The notes: generated from the sequence alone by a model not told the origin. A stretch of 64,000 bases of DNA from Adiantum capillus-veneris (GCA_014529385.2 CM043942.1:32157469-32221468), one strand, 5' to 3'. Shown: positions 43,666 through 54,886, counted from the stretch's first letter. Translations and numbers: made by a program.

Positions 43666-44308
43666 ACTGCTTCGGTGACTACCTTCTAGTCGAATATTAA
43701 GCCCAATTCTCCACTTGGATCCTCTAGCAACTGCACTAAACTCTTCTGAAGTCGAGGATCAGCAGACTGAATGAACAGCTCAACCTTATGATCCCTCTTT
43801 GAATGTTGCTCTGTAGAGGAGAGTTGCTCAAATTTCTTCTCAAATTCCCGCAATAACTCTCGTGCAGATAGATTTTTGTTCTTCTTCTGCACCTATTTCA
43901 TGAAACTTTGCCTGGTTACTCTTTGCGAATCCTCCAGGAAGTATTCCTCCTAAAGCGCCTTCTTAAAATCCTACCAATTTGGGCCTTGAAGCACCTGAAT
44001 CTCTTTAATTTGACTCCTAAGTTCCAGCTCCGCAATCAAATGGAACCCTTCCACTGCATTCTAATCATCAATTCCATTCTCTTCCATTGACTATTCAAAA
44101 TTTGCTAATATCTCAGCCTTCAAATCGATGTAATTTCTCGGTAACCGTGTGTCAATCTTTACGGATCCTCTCTTGCAAATTGTATTGCTGTTGGGCATCC
44201 TGTTGTTGTTGCATGTAAGCAGCAAACTGCTGCATCATTTGCTACATGGCAGCCCCTGGTGGTGTCGACATCCTCCTTCACCACACTGCTCACCCCGGCT
44301 CGTTTCGT
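43666..44308 (-). CDS. Gag N-terminal part of element C
   Basis: On the minus strand 43,892-43,686 (68 aa) reads MQKKNKNLSARELLREFEKK FEQLSSTEQHSKRDHKVELF IQSADPRLQKSLVQLLEDPS, a gag-like helical segment. Upstream, to about 44,300, frames give gag-like phrases in broken form. The open frame ends at a TAG just before the copia insertion. It normally forms the capsid shell for the element RNA. Confidence 0.65.
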
Positions 44309-44321
44309 GTCGGGTTCACCA
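44309..44321 (-). other. Primer-binding site of element C (tRNA-Trp-like)
   Basis: On the minus strand TGGTGAACCCGAC follows the 5' LTR after TTCT. The plus-strand GTCGGGTTCACCA matches the 3' end of plant cytosolic tRNA-Trp as I recall it (…CGTCGGGTTCA-CCA). The tRNA identity is from memory. Confidence 0.65.
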
Positions 44322-44325
44322 AGAA

Positions 44326-46365
44326 TGTCGGGGGATAATTGTGCAAAAGGTGAGCCTTGGAAGGCATCGGGCCCCTGGTTGTGAGAGGTGCAGAAAAAAG
44401 GTGTAGCAGATGCAAATACTGACAACAGAGTTTAAAACAAACAGTCCGTCTAATTTCTAGTTAATCGACAGAATCCATGGTTAATAAATCACTATGGAAG
44501 CTTAAATGCTCTTTACAAGAAGAAACCTGGCTTAAACTAAGTGCACAAACAAGGAAATGATGAAACTCTACTTACTCTGCCTTCTGCTCCCCGATTCGAA
44601 TGGCAATGGGCTTCGAGCGGGTTTTGAATGGCTAATGCGGCTTAGGCTTGAGGGATTTGAGAGGTTAAGGATTGCTTAAGGCTTAGGCTTGAGGGATTCG
44701 AGAGATTAAGGATTAAATCGGCTTAAGAGCGCTTAGAGAGTAGGTTATTGGGAGCTTATGACCTTAAGCTTGAGGCTTCCCATAAGGTTTTGATGGTATG
44801 TGAGTTTAAAAGGCGATTAAAGATGGCTTAAGAGGTTTTTAATGAAGGCTTGAGAGATTTGAGAGATCTAGGATGACTTAAGGGCGAGATTAGGTAGGCT
44901 TGGGGGATTAGAGAGCTTAAGAGATTAAGAGCTTGAGAGCTTAAGATTATGAGGATTAAGAGATTAAGAATATAGAGATTATGAGGAGCTTAAGAGCTTG
45001 TAGATTATGAGGAGGAGATTAAGGATTGCTTGATCTTCCGGGTAGAGATGGCTCAATGAAAAAAATGAGGAGATGCCCCCAAAATAACCACACACTCCTT
45101 TTGTAGGTTGCAGGCCCCGCTTTTCTATATTTGGCTTACCCATTAGCGACGTTGCTAATGGGTAGCCACTCTTGTGATGTGGCAGGGCTGGTTTTCGACT
45201 AGCATGAAAATCTGCCCGGCTAGTGCCAAAACGATGCGCGAAGAGGTGTCTTGCAATTCTCGCTTCTGTGGCGAGGGTGTTGAGCGCTATCTAAGACAAC
45301 CCGAGTGAATCTTTGCTACGAACGCTTCCGTTTTTTTCCTGCTCGTCATCTTCCTCACACCAAAACCCTTCTTTATGTTAATTGGGCGGGCGCCTTTTGA
45401 TTAAACTAGGCGGTCATTGAGCTAGGTGCTAGTGGGCGGCCAACCTTGAGTTGGTGGTCGGCCTTGCATTGGGTTGGCCCACATTAAGCATACATTTCGG
45501 CAAGGCATTGCTTCCCAATAAATTTTCAAAACAAACTTGCCAAGCACAACATTGGGCGCCCACACTTGGGCTTACATTTTGGCCAAGGCAATGATTCCTT
45601 CATTGGCAGCATTCGGCGCACTTACCGGCCATGCAATGTCGGCATTCGACACACTTACCGGTCATGCAGTGTTGGTACACATGTCGACTAAGGCATCGCC
45701 TGCAATAATTGCATTACAAAAGACGACATTTTTGACAGAGAACTCAACAAGAACTTTTGTGTGCCTTCGTAACAGCACCACATTTTGCATACATAATAAG
45801 TCGCAGTAGTGTTGACCTTCCCCGCAATATTTGCATTCCAGAACCCGGACAAAAGACAAAAACTTCGAGATGGCAATCCAACCGAGTGGACCGGTCTAGT
45901 GCGGACCCGGCCCCCGATAAATCTTATACGGTCAATAATTTGGCAACTGTAAATCTAATCACCGATTTAAAAAGACCGACACACTCCACAAAGTGAGCAC
46001 TTCAGCATGACGCATTCATTGCATTCTTGTCCCTTCAGCTGCAGTTGGCCAATCTGGTACGGATCTGCTACCGACTCAACTTAAAATTGTCATAACTTCC
46101 TATCCGTAGCTCCGATTGATGAGCCATAAAGATAGGCATGTAGAGCTTTTTGAGTACTTCAACTTGGATTGATAAAACACACACTCACTGTTTGGCATTA
46201 CCAAGTCATCTTTTGGCCCTTAGAGCCCCATCTGATACACATTTAGCTTAAAAATTGGCTTGTTAGCAAGCCCTTATAACTGCTGAACAATCATGTAGGA
46301 TTCAAAGACACCTAACCAGCATTCCTTTGCTTATTTTCTCACCATGGGAGCAAAGTGGCACGACA
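44326..46365 (-). repeat. 5' LTR of element C (uninterrupted)
   Basis: 2,040 bp, TGTCGGGGG...CACGACA on the plus strand, i.e. TG...CA on the minus. It has the same subrepeats as the other LTR: purine-rich 'cttaagagcttgag' stretch at 44,640-45,040, palindrome at 45,137-45,164, and a 90-aa antisense open frame at 45,537-45,809 that is also open in the other LTR (33,639-33,911). It provides the intact empty site for the TTAA element at 44,530. Confidence 0.93.
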
Positions 46366-47588
46366 ACGTAATAACACAATTGTGATGAGATTGTGATCAC
46401 GTCAGTGAAATCCCTATATGGAGGGGTAGGTGTATTTAGAAAATACGACGTAGCAAAGTAGATATTAGAGTAGTTTACTTAATGAAGAGAGAGATAATTT
46501 TTCACACATGAGAGATTATAGAGTAGAGAGAGTGAGAGCACACACGATATACATGGTTCACCCAATGTGGGCTAATCCATGGGAAAGCAGCCACTCAATG
46601 GCTTTAGTACTTCAAACAAGAAGTAGGTTACAAAGGGATTATACCCTTAATAGAGCTTCCACCTTGCTTCACTCTCACCACCTCACATCAACTTCACAAT
46701 GCACCACAATGCATTTTATGTGTAGAAGAGGCCTTCTTTTATAGGCCAAAAGGACTGCCCTCTCTCATGAAGGTAGCCGTATGTAGCTGCTCTTGTGTAG
46801 ACAAGTCCAAGTTCGACTCTCCAATGCACCCATGTGTGGCCGCCTTTGAGAAGAGTAAAGTTGAAGCGGGTGGTGCTCATGCTGATGTGGAAGTTGATGC
46901 CAAAGCAAGAGTGTATGCAGATGTGAGTGCAGGGGGAATGCGGCTAGCTCTATGTGCATCACTAATTTTCTCTATGTACACAAAGCAAGAGTGTGTTGGA
47001 ATAGCATTGAAAGCGTTGGTGATTGTTTGTCTGCTGTGTATAGTGCCTTGCGTGTTCGTGCAAGTGGTCAAGAATAATTTTGTGAAAGGGGAAGGAAGCG
47101 CATGTTACCAAGCAACAGAATGCATCGCATATTGTGTGAGCCCGTTGAAGCTTTTGTGTGCTATCGGGCTCTAAATGTGCTCTTAATAGAAAGTAGTACA
47201 AATGAATATTGGGGACCTTTACATTTTTTGGAAATGTAGAGTGAGAAGGGGATAGCAGTTCATTTGTTGTAGAGACCACATCCTCAACCAAAGAATACTA
47301 TTCCTGCCCATAATATGCTCTACCACCAATTGGGAAGAGAGACCGATGTAGTATGCAAACCTAAAATGCTGGCAAGCATCTCTAAATTAGGATGGCTACG
47401 AGCTAAAGATATGAAAAAAATTGGTGCATTTTTTTAAAAGGGTAATGGGTACCTCCAAGAGTAGCAGCCACCAAAGTAAAGAGACTGAGGGTGGCAAGAT
47501 CAGCAACACTGAAAACGATAAGAAGATGGTGGTACAGTAGAGTAATGTCAAAGACTACCATGGGATCTAGCGTTGTGGTTAGGTTGCC
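46366..47588. other. Unresolved; possible LTR-like stretch
   Basis: 46,500-46,770 (ATATACATGGTTCACCC, CTTTTATAGGCC, GGAAAGCAGCC) has the flavour of an LTR leader, but no partner is seen. 46,767-47,174 (+) is open for 135 aa and encodes Ala/Val-rich and hydrophobic sequence without a known motif. I do not call it a gene. Confidence 0.4.
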
Positions 47589-47834
47589 TTAAAGCTTAGC
47601 ATCTTGATAGTTGTCATTAGCATCCGCTCTTGACTCCTCCTTGGTGGGCATAGGTAGGGCTTCATCCTCCTCCTCCGGGAGACCATGAAAAGTGTCCTTT
47701 GGACTGTGAAGCCGTAGAATAGTGATGTGGTCAGAATCCTCACTGTAGTTGATGTCGTCCGGAGAGTCCATCGAAGAGCTACCTGGCGAGTAAACCTCAT
47801 TGAACGATGAGGGGCCTTTGCTCGGTGATGCCAT
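47589..47834 (-). CDS. Short acidic ORF, function unknown
   Basis: An 81-aa frame starts MASPSKGPSSFNEVYSPGSS SMDSPDDINYSEDSDHITIL and continues Glu/Asp/Pro-rich. It has a coding-like composition and an ATG in a reasonable context (CCATGGCAT on one strand). Below the stop the same frame stays open for about 50 codons (MVVFDITLLYHHLLIVFSVA DLATLSL). It may be a decayed gene or the 5' exon of one. No family is recognised. A (CTT/T)-rich stretch at 47,920-47,997 lies upstream of it on its own strand. Confidence 0.35.
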   Translation of the reverse strand: MASPSKGPSSFNEVYSPGSSSMDSPDDINYSEDSDHITILRLHSPKDTFHGLPEEEDEALPMPTKEESRADANDNYQDAKL

Positions 47835-48328
47835 GGTATAGATGATCGTTGACAGGGGCTACCAATCAAAAGCGAGAGCAAATAATGGAGCTGGCAACAA
47901 CAGAGCCCAAAGATAAACTCTTTTTTTTCTTTTTCTCTTTTTCTTCTTTTTTTCCTTTTCTTTTTTTTTGCTTTTTCTCTTTTTCTTCTTCTTCTTTACT
48001 TGGTGAGCCAAAGGCTCTTTTCTCCCTATCTGATCGCACAAGCCAGCACGTGGGGACTTCTCACTGGTTGCTTTTCACTCTACCAAAAATCTAATGATCA
48101 ATTAATAATAAAATAAAAAAATAGCGCTACAGCTTCACACGTAGACAGTGTAGACTTATACAGCGCAGTCTTATATAGCGTCGCAGGTTCCCAGAAGACA
48201 GAGACGTGCACTGGTACAAGTAGTTCGCATAGGTTCCCCAGGACACAGGCAGTTCGTAGAAGCACTTCAAACTTCTCCACAGGCACAAGTACAGGCATTT
48301 CGTAGGTTGATCCCCAGAAGCAGCAGGG

Positions 48329-48333
48329 GTGTG

Positions 48334-48395
<62 letters not shown>

Positions 48396-48421
48396 GTGTG
48401 CGTGTGTGTGCGTGTGTGTGC

Positions 48422-48464
<43 letters not shown>
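48329..48464. repeat. Compound (TG)n-(CGTGTGTGTG)n-(AG)n microsatellite
   Basis: A TG run is followed by at least four 10-bp units CGTGTGTGTG (48,391-48,430) and then an AG run to 48,464. The frames through it are artefacts. Confidence 0.95.
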
Positions 48465-48469
<5 letters not shown>

Positions 48470-48518
48470 CCCTACTATACTGCATACATCTGATCTCGTT
48501 TATATTTATTTGGTGAGC

Positions 48519-48792
48519 CAAAGGCAATGATTTTTGGTGATTCAACTGCAAATTAGGCCAACTGATTATCGATTGAAATCTGATATCTTTCGTTTCAGTA
48601 GCAGTAGAACGGACCTCTGCAATGTCTTGATCACACGAAATATCTGATCTACCCTCCAGCTTGATGATCTGCAAAGTTTACAAGGTCATATTTTGATGAG
48701 TTCAGTTATATTTTACAAAGGTAATGAGTTTTCGTGATTCAACTCCAGATAGTTGATCATCAATTGAAATCTGATATCTTCTGTTTCAGTAC
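48519..48792. repeat. Direct repeat, two copies about 195 bp apart
   Basis: AAAGGCAATGATTTTTGGTG at 48,520 and AAAGGTAATGAGTTTTCGTG at 48,716 each lead into ATTCAACTxCAxAT...GATxATCxATTGAAATCTGAT and TTTCAGTA. The phrase TTGGTGAGCCAAAGGC also occurs at about 47,999 and 48,510. Confidence 0.75.
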
Positions 48793-49204
48793 CAGGTTTT
48801 GCAAGGTCTCTGGTATTTCTTTCGATTCTGCTTGTTCCTGCATGGCAATAGCGCAAAAAAGAATTGGTGTGAATCTTGACAATTAGGCATTGGGAGTTGT
48901 GTTGAGAATGTGGATCTCATGTAAACGTTAGTTGTAAGCAAGGAATCATAAGAATGCCTAGAAAAATAAAATTGTACGCAAATAGAGACAAAGTATATGC
49001 AAATATTCACAAAGCTCTTGATCAAGGAGTTGTAAGCAAGGGCATGCGATCCAATTATGATTTTATAAATACTTTGCACTTACCCAAACCCATTCCTTTG
49101 AAACCCTTTTCATTATGGAATGTTAATGGTTGATTATCTCTTAGACATGAGGGCATCAACCCTAAACAAGATTTTGGTCAGGTTGTTAGTCCCCATGTCA
49201 GCCA

Positions 49205-49549
49205 CCGATTTCAAAACTCTCCCTTGAGAACTTATTGTATATCGATGCGAAAAAGAAAAGTAGTTTTTCGTCTTCAACTCTTAAGAGTAACAAACAAAGA
49301 CGAAATATATCACAAATTTCACCTCGCGAAAATTACATTGTGACCTCCAAATGCTGCCAACATCAAGTACAAGTTCGTGTTCTGAAAGCTTTTTCCTTCA
49401 CTAGTTTAGACGGAGATGGAGATAAACAACTCACAGAACTCCCTCAACAAATCAGGTTGCCTCTGATCTTTGCGCTATTGACTGCAGCAACCAAAAACAC
49501 TCTCTCCGCACTTCACACTGAAAAGGGTATGGTAGTAGCTTCTCATTAA
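49205..49549 (+). CDS. Possible exon of an unrecognised gene
   Basis: The frame from about 49,205 (KLSLENLLYIDAKKKSSFSS STLKSNKQRR) to 49,549 is open. It has a Ser/Lys/Arg-rich start, then ENYIVTSKCCQHQVQVRVLK AFSFTSLDGDGDKQL and LPLIFALLTAATKNTLSALH. The composition is like a plastid-targeted or nuclear plant protein. GGGTATGG at about 49,526 could be a splice donor after EKG, and TTTTGTATTTGTCTTAATG follows as an intron-like stretch. No domain is recognised and the true start is not clear. Confidence 0.35.
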   Translation, partial: PISKLSLENLLYIDAKKKSSFSSSTLKSNKQRRNISQISPRENYIVTSKCCQHQVQVRVLKAFSFTSLDGDGDKQLTELPQQIRLPLIFALLTAATKNTLSALHTEKGMVVASH

Positions 49550-50596
49550 GCTTAATCAATATCCTACATCTTTTGTATTTGTCTTAATGTGTGTTTTGTG
49601 TATGGTAGGGAGGACATATTCACAACACTGGATGTTGTGATTGCAAGCGTGTCACTAGCTTAAAAACACTACAAGGTCCGCTATTTGCATCCAATTTCTC
49701 ATGTGCATGTGTTTGCTTGGTGCAACACATAAACGCTACGGGACAGGGCACGGCTTCCGTTTCTTATAATTTTTTGGAGGGACCACAGTGCCAACTCTCC
49801 ACCATACTTTTGTATGGCACCGCTGCATGACGTGCACTATATATTTTGCACTTTCAGTCTATGAGGTTTGATTATAAGACGATATGTTTAACTATTCACA
49901 TTGGTTTTTTGTAGCTTGACTCAAATATCGGCCTATAGATTCAACAATCGAAGAGCACAAGTACAATCTTGCACGTCAATAAAGAACCTCCTTTCTTGTT
50001 GATGCACTTAACTTTGTATTCCTCCATGAACACAATACAATTTTAAAATGCCCATGCTTCTCTTTAAAACTCAACTAACTATCTTAAAAATCACCCCTAT
50101 AATCTTATTATTGATGCCACTTAACTTTGTCTCTAACCAAAAATATATAACATTTCTAAATGTATTACCCTCTCGCGGAGTGTCTTCGCTGTTGAGTTAG
50201 TCACAATCTTGTTTCCTATAGTGCTAGATGGTAAACATATGTCCTTTATATTCTATATGTGTTATATAGCAAGGCCCACCAAGCAAGACTAGTTTTTTTT
50301 TTTGCTACAATAGACGGGTTAAAGCAAGCTAGGAGGAGTGATTGGGAGGGCGGATTGAGTAGGGTCGGTGCCTAATGGTTGGGCAAGGTTGAGGGCTAAA
50401 GGGAGAAACTGCACACGCAGGTAGGAAAGTGGTGCAGCGATGAAGGCGTGGATAATCATGATAGCAAGAAAGGGTGGTGGAAACAATGTGTGGGCAAGGC
50501 AAGACTTCCACAAGGAGAGACGAAGCGAGCACTAGCGCGGGGAGGAGCAGGGCGAGCGGGCTAGGCGAGGCGGTGTGTAGGGCTACGGGCAAGTAG
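49550..50596. other. No recognised gene; GC-rich end block
   Basis: Mostly AT-rich with no coding. 50,325-50,590 changes to a G-rich plus strand (minus frame of 87 aa, Pro/Leu/Ser-rich, no motif). It ends abruptly at 50,596, where the element D leader begins in the middle of a palindrome. Confidence 0.55.
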
Positions 50597-52598
50597 CGCG
50601 ATTATTTACATTTGCTACAAAAATTGAGAAACTTGCATATTTGGGCATACCACAAGGTCAAGCACATCAAGTAGACCTCACAAATCCATTTTGGTGAAAT
50701 TTGGATCACAAAAGTGAGACTTAAGCCAGATTCTTGAAATCAGAGTCTGCGGACACGAAACCGTTGATAAACTTGATGAATCTTGTCCAAATTAAGTTTT
50801 AGCTTGCCTCAGAGACTCAAAATAGATCATAAAAAGACTGTCTAAGATAAAAGTTGAAAAAATTGTTCATTTTAGGTCAAAAGTTAATAATCGCGATTAT
50901 TAACTTTTGGTCAAAACTTATCAAGGTTGATACCAGAGACTCTATGCATGATTGCAAACATCTTTTCTGAAGGCTTATAGAGTTTGGATCACAAAACAGG
51001 ATGAAAACTTGGTAAAAATTGAAATCTATACTGATTGTCGAGAAATTGAGTTTGACTTGATGAATCTTGTTCAAATTAAGTTTTAACTTGATTCATAGGC
51101 TCAAAATAGATCATAAAAAGACTGTTTAGGGAAAAAGTTTAAAAATTGTTCATTTTAGGTCAAAAGTTAATAATCGTGATTATTAACTTTTGGCTCAAAA
51201 TTGATCAAAGTTGATACCATAGACTCTAAGCATGATTGCAAACATCTTTTGTGAAGGCTCATGAAGTTTGGATCACAAAACAGACTAAAAACTTGGTAAA
51301 AATTGAAATCTGTATTGATTGAGAAGAAATTAAGTCTGACTGATGAATCTTGTTCAAATTAAGTTTTAACTTGATTCATAGGCTCAAAATAGACCAAAAA
51401 AAGACTGTCCAGGGAAAAAGTTGAAAAAAATTGTTCATTTTAGGTCAAAAATTAATAATCACAATTATTAACTTTTGGCTCAAACCTGATCAAGGTTGAT
51501 ACCATAGACTCTAAGCATGATTGCAAACATCTTTTGTGAAGGCTCATGAAGTTTGGATCACAAAACATACCAAAATCTTGATAAAAGCTGAAATCTGTAC
51601 TGACTGTCGAAAACTTAAGTGTGACTTGGTAAATCTTGTTCAAATTCAATGAAACTTGACTCATAGGCTTATATTGATGTGTTAAACAAGTGGACATGCC
51701 TAGATGACCAAAAATATGCAAAAATTTACCAAAAGTAAATAATCGTGATTATTACTTTTGAGAAAAAAAAAGTTCACCCAAAAAAAACCAAAAAACCTAC
51801 AGTAAATAATTGCGATTATTTACACTTGCTCCAAAATTGAGAAATTTTGCACAATTGGGTATACCACAGGGTCAAGCACATCAAGTAGACTCCACAAATC
51901 AAATTTGGTGAAATTTGGATCACAAAATTGAGACTTGGAATCAGAGTCTGCGGACACTAAACAGTTGATAACTTGGACAAATCTTGATCAAACTCAACCA
52001 AACTTGTCCAGAGACCACAACAAGGTAATTACTTGGCAAAACAAGCCTAAAAAGTGTAGAAACTGAGAAAAGTAAATAATCGAGATTATTTACTTTTGAG
52101 CCCTAGAAACAAGATTTTGGACTTTCAAGCTTATATAGTGTTAGAACAATATAATACAAAGCCACTGGCCAAGTTTGGGCTCCATCATATCCAAATTGGT
52201 ACCTGTGAACTTAGTTTCAAATTGCAGATTAGTTCTTCAGCTCCTTGCAAGGATAGAATTTGGAAATTTCAATTGCTAACTCACTTAGCTCAGATTGAAG
52301 AACTAGGTTGCAGGCAAAGAATTGGGAGCTTGACAAGAGTTGAATTCAAGTGAAGTGGAAAAAACGGATAACAATCTAATATGCAGGTTAGGTTATTCAA
52401 GGCCTAGATTTTCATCATTTTAAAGGCTGCAATCAATTTTGACATTTTCGAGCTAGAGTTAATCAACTCTTGTGAGTCTAAGAGAAATTAACTGCCAAAA
52501 GTACTTTGGAAAAAGCAGACTTATCAAACCCGAGCATAAATTTTTTTCTAATCGATATCAAAATCTGCTAGGAGACAGTTTTTACAGAACCAGTCGCC
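50597..52598 (+). repeat. Leader of element D with palindrome array C
   Basis: Dyad motifs lie at 50,597 (right half only), 50,878-50,909, 51,161-51,192, 51,446-51,477, 51,731-51,761, 51,802-51,823 and 52,068-52,097. Spacing between the main copies is 283, 285 and 285 bp. The units share 'gaccaaagttgataccatagactctaagcatgattgc'-type text with array A. No coding. The first ORF of element D begins at 52,599. Confidence 0.85.
50878..50909. repeat. Perfect 32-bp palindrome
   Basis: CAAAAGTTAATAATCG followed by its exact reverse complement. It is the longest perfect copy in the three arrays. The copy at 51,161-51,192 differs only at the centre (CGTG). Confidence 0.95.
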
Positions 52599-53108
52599 AT
52601 GGACTCATCTGGAGCTGAGAGTTCAAGTACATCAGAGCAAGCCAGTAGCAGTGGTAACACAGGTACAAGTGCAACAGAGCAGATTTTACATCTTTATGGC
52701 TACAATGGAGATAAAGTCTTGTATACAGATTCAAAAGGCCATAGATACTTGATGAACAACAAAAGCAGCATAAAATCCAAGATCTTATTGATCAAAGTAA
52801 AGCCGGATTCAGAGAACTCCCAGATGTTCATTGACTTCAGTGGAGCCAGGTATTGCAAGCTCAAAGATGAAGTGCAGATAGAGGTGCAAAAAATCAACCC
52901 AAGTGTTTATTCAGAAATCTGCACAAGCCAGCAAAACATACAGTTGGTGCATATGCAATCAGGGTCATTGTACATGGATTACAGTGGTCAGTCGAGAGCC
53001 AGAATTGTAAGATCCAACAGATCAACCAATAAGAGAAAATCTAATTGGAGAACCAAGCTAAATACAGTACAAAGGTCAAGATGGAGCATTCTACAGCTTG
53101 ATGCTTAG
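52599..53108 (+). pseudogene. First ORF of element D: YxD-repeat protein, part 1
   Basis: The 169-aa frame has a Ser/Thr/Gly-rich N-terminus (DSSGAESSSTSEQASSSGNT) and then repeated motifs of the type hydrophobic-Tyr/Phe-x-Asp-x2-Gly-x2-Tyr: KVLYTDSKGHRYLM, QMFIDFSGARYCKL, SLYMDYSGQSRARI, spaced about 35-45 residues. Just after the frame closes, a shifted frame gives YKGQDGAFYSL, likely a fourth. No known domain is recognised; the pattern suggests small beta-hairpins in series. It takes the place of gag after the palindrome leader. It relates to the first ORF of element A. Confidence 0.55.
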
Positions 53109-53164
53109 TGTTTTAAAACAACCTGGCCAGCATAGAAGCAGAAACTTCTCAACTAGAGCTTGAC

Positions 53165-53749
53165 ATGATAGAACCAAATGAAATACCACCAGTCATGGCG
53201 TATTGCTTAGATTGTGGAAAAAAAGGTGGACATTTTTCTGAAGATTGTCCAAGAAATCTAGACAACAGGGACATATCAACTACAAGGCAAGGTACAGAGA
53301 AAATTGGAAAAGTGAATTTTGATGTAAATGCATTTAACTCGTCACTTTTAATGCAATCAGATGATTCTGCATTACCATTAGGAGCACCAGCAAAAACACT
53401 GCAGGTTCAAAATCATCATAAAGATGCACAGGCACCTAAAAAGCTTACAATTGATTCTTTGAACAACAAATTCTTGCATGAATTTGGCCAAGGTGTCCAT
53501 ATATCACCGAAGGTTGAAAAGATTGTTAGGTTTGCAAATGATTTTGCATCCACTGCCACAAGTGTGCAATCATTCACGAGTCTAAGGGACACATTAGACA
53601 GAATGATGTTAGCTTTTTATGGTACACATAATTCATATGCACACTATGTAGACCAAAAAGGACAACTATACAAAAAGGATCAACCAATGTTAGAACGGCC
53701 CACATACCAGCTCATAGAAGTGCGTCCAGTGATAGATCAGAAAGGATGA
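53165..53749 (+). pseudogene. Element D: zinc-knuckle segment and further YxD motif
   Basis: The 194-aa frame carries YCLDCGKKGGHFSEDCPRN (C-x2-C-x5-H-x4-C) near residues 13-31, one residue longer than the canonical knuckle, then a Ser/Thr-rich linker and AHYVDQKGQLYKKDQPMLER, another YxDxxGxxY motif. It ends at a TGA in VIDQKG. The zinc knuckle supports a gag-like nucleic-acid binding role. Confidence 0.6.
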
Positions 53750-53812
53750 TTCATTTCAGAGGAAAGAATATATTATAGCCCATCCTCTCTAGAGCTGAAG
53801 AATATTACCCGA

Positions 53813-54340
53813 GTGAATCCAAAAATTTGTTCAGAGCCAAACTCGCCTCCATTGGAAATTAAGATTCGATGTTGTGACCAAACGAACATATACTTTGACC
53901 AAAACAATCGTAGATATAGACAAGAGTCTAGCATCTATGATGCATTGGGTCCTGAAACCACAGAAGCTCATCTAATAGGAGACCCATGGGATAGACAATA
54001 TCACGGCAAAGATAATGCTATCTACAACTTGACTTGGGGAATAATTTGTCATGTTTCACGAAGATACATAGGAAACTATGCAGAGGGTTTACAGATGCCA
54101 AACATTAATAGTGCTACCCAAAGTGTATCTTCACAATCCCAAAAGGTGAGACTCAACCAGAGCGAAACAGTTTTGAGCTCTCACAATGAAGCAGGCTATA
54201 TTGATCACCCTAGGAAGGGGGGAGCTGCAAATTCATCAAGCTCAGCTCTAGTACCTTATGAAGTAACTTCAAGTCCCTCCCAAGAAAGAAGACCCACAAT
54301 GTATCAACCTCGACAATATCCTAGGATACCTAAGCAGTAG
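53813..54340 (+). pseudogene. Element D: third segment with YxD motif
   Basis: The 175-aa frame starts with ICSEPNSPPLEIKIRCCDQT NIYFDQNNRRYRQESSIYDA, another YxD-type motif without the Gly, and LIGDPWDRQYHGKDNAIYNL. It ends with Ser/Pro-rich sequence and basic YQPRQYPRIPKQ. The upstream bases 53,750-53,812 in the same frame (ISEERIYYSPSSLELKNITR) are also coding-like. No protease or RT follows. Confidence 0.5.
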
Positions 54341-54886
54341 TTATACAACAGAACAACATCTAAAGATGCTAAAGTCAACCATAACTCACAAGAGAATACA
54401 AAGCAGAGATGGATCTCAAAGAATCTTCCTCTTCGACAAGGATTCTACACAAGTTATACAAAGATTTGTCTACCAGTCAATCGCAAGCCAACTGTAACTA
54501 CACTAGATCTGCATGAAGATCTCAAGAGCTCAACAAGACCTAGAATGAAGCAAAGTCAACAATGGAGTTACAAAGGTCCTCAAGAGATTTGGATTCCTAA
54601 GTCTTCCAATGCTCCGAGTCAAAAGTCAAATGTCAATAATCAATAGAGGCCTACAACAAAATCAAAGACTTCTTACAGTAAGCCTAATTGGAGAATCAAA
54701 CAGATAATGGAGTCTTCACAATCAAAGAAGGACACCCCAACCAATGTGAATGCGAATTCAAAGATGATAAAAGAGGTATGGCAAAAGAAACCTTCAGTGC
54801 CAACTTGGTCCTTCATTAATCCTCTTTTTGAGGATTCGAGCTTACTTTTACCTAAAGAAATGTTTGTATTAAGCTCAAGAATGTAA
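54341..54886 (+). pseudogene. Element D: basic tail with IWIPK motif
   Basis: Reading in shifting frames gives KICLPVNRKPTVTTLDLHED, QWSYKGPQEIWIPKSSNAPS, KTSYSKPNWRIKQ, and VWQKKPSVPTWSFINPLFED up to a stop at 54,886. The IWIPK phrase and the W/K/P-rich character resemble the 3' tail of element A, so the pol genes are missing between front and tail here. No known domain. Confidence 0.4.

Larger units (their letters stand above)
31069..46365 (-). mobile_element. Ty3/gypsy retrotransposon element C (with two nested insertions)
   Basis: Both ends carry the same LTR: TGTCGGGGGATAATT starts at 31,069 and 44,326, and CACGACA ends at 34,487 and 46,365. Total span is 15,297 bp, or about 10.07 kb after removing the 1,343-bp and 3,879-bp nested elements and their target duplications. 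The coding order on the minus strand is gag, protease, RT, RNase H, integrase, i.e. Ty3 type. The primer site lies at 44,309-44,321 and the polypurine tract at about 34,488-34,502. Flanks are AACGC on the left and ACGTA on the right, so no clean 5-bp duplication is visible. The integrase catalytic residues are intact, but RT carries a frameshifting duplication, so the copy is not autonomous. Confidence 0.92.

Noticed and set aside
31064-46370. 5-bp target duplication for element C
   Set aside because: AACGC and ACGTA do not match; recombination or mutation may have changed a flank.
46767-47174. 135-aa open frame with hydrophobic stretch
   Set aside because: No motif, no splice or promoter support, biased composition; probably chance.
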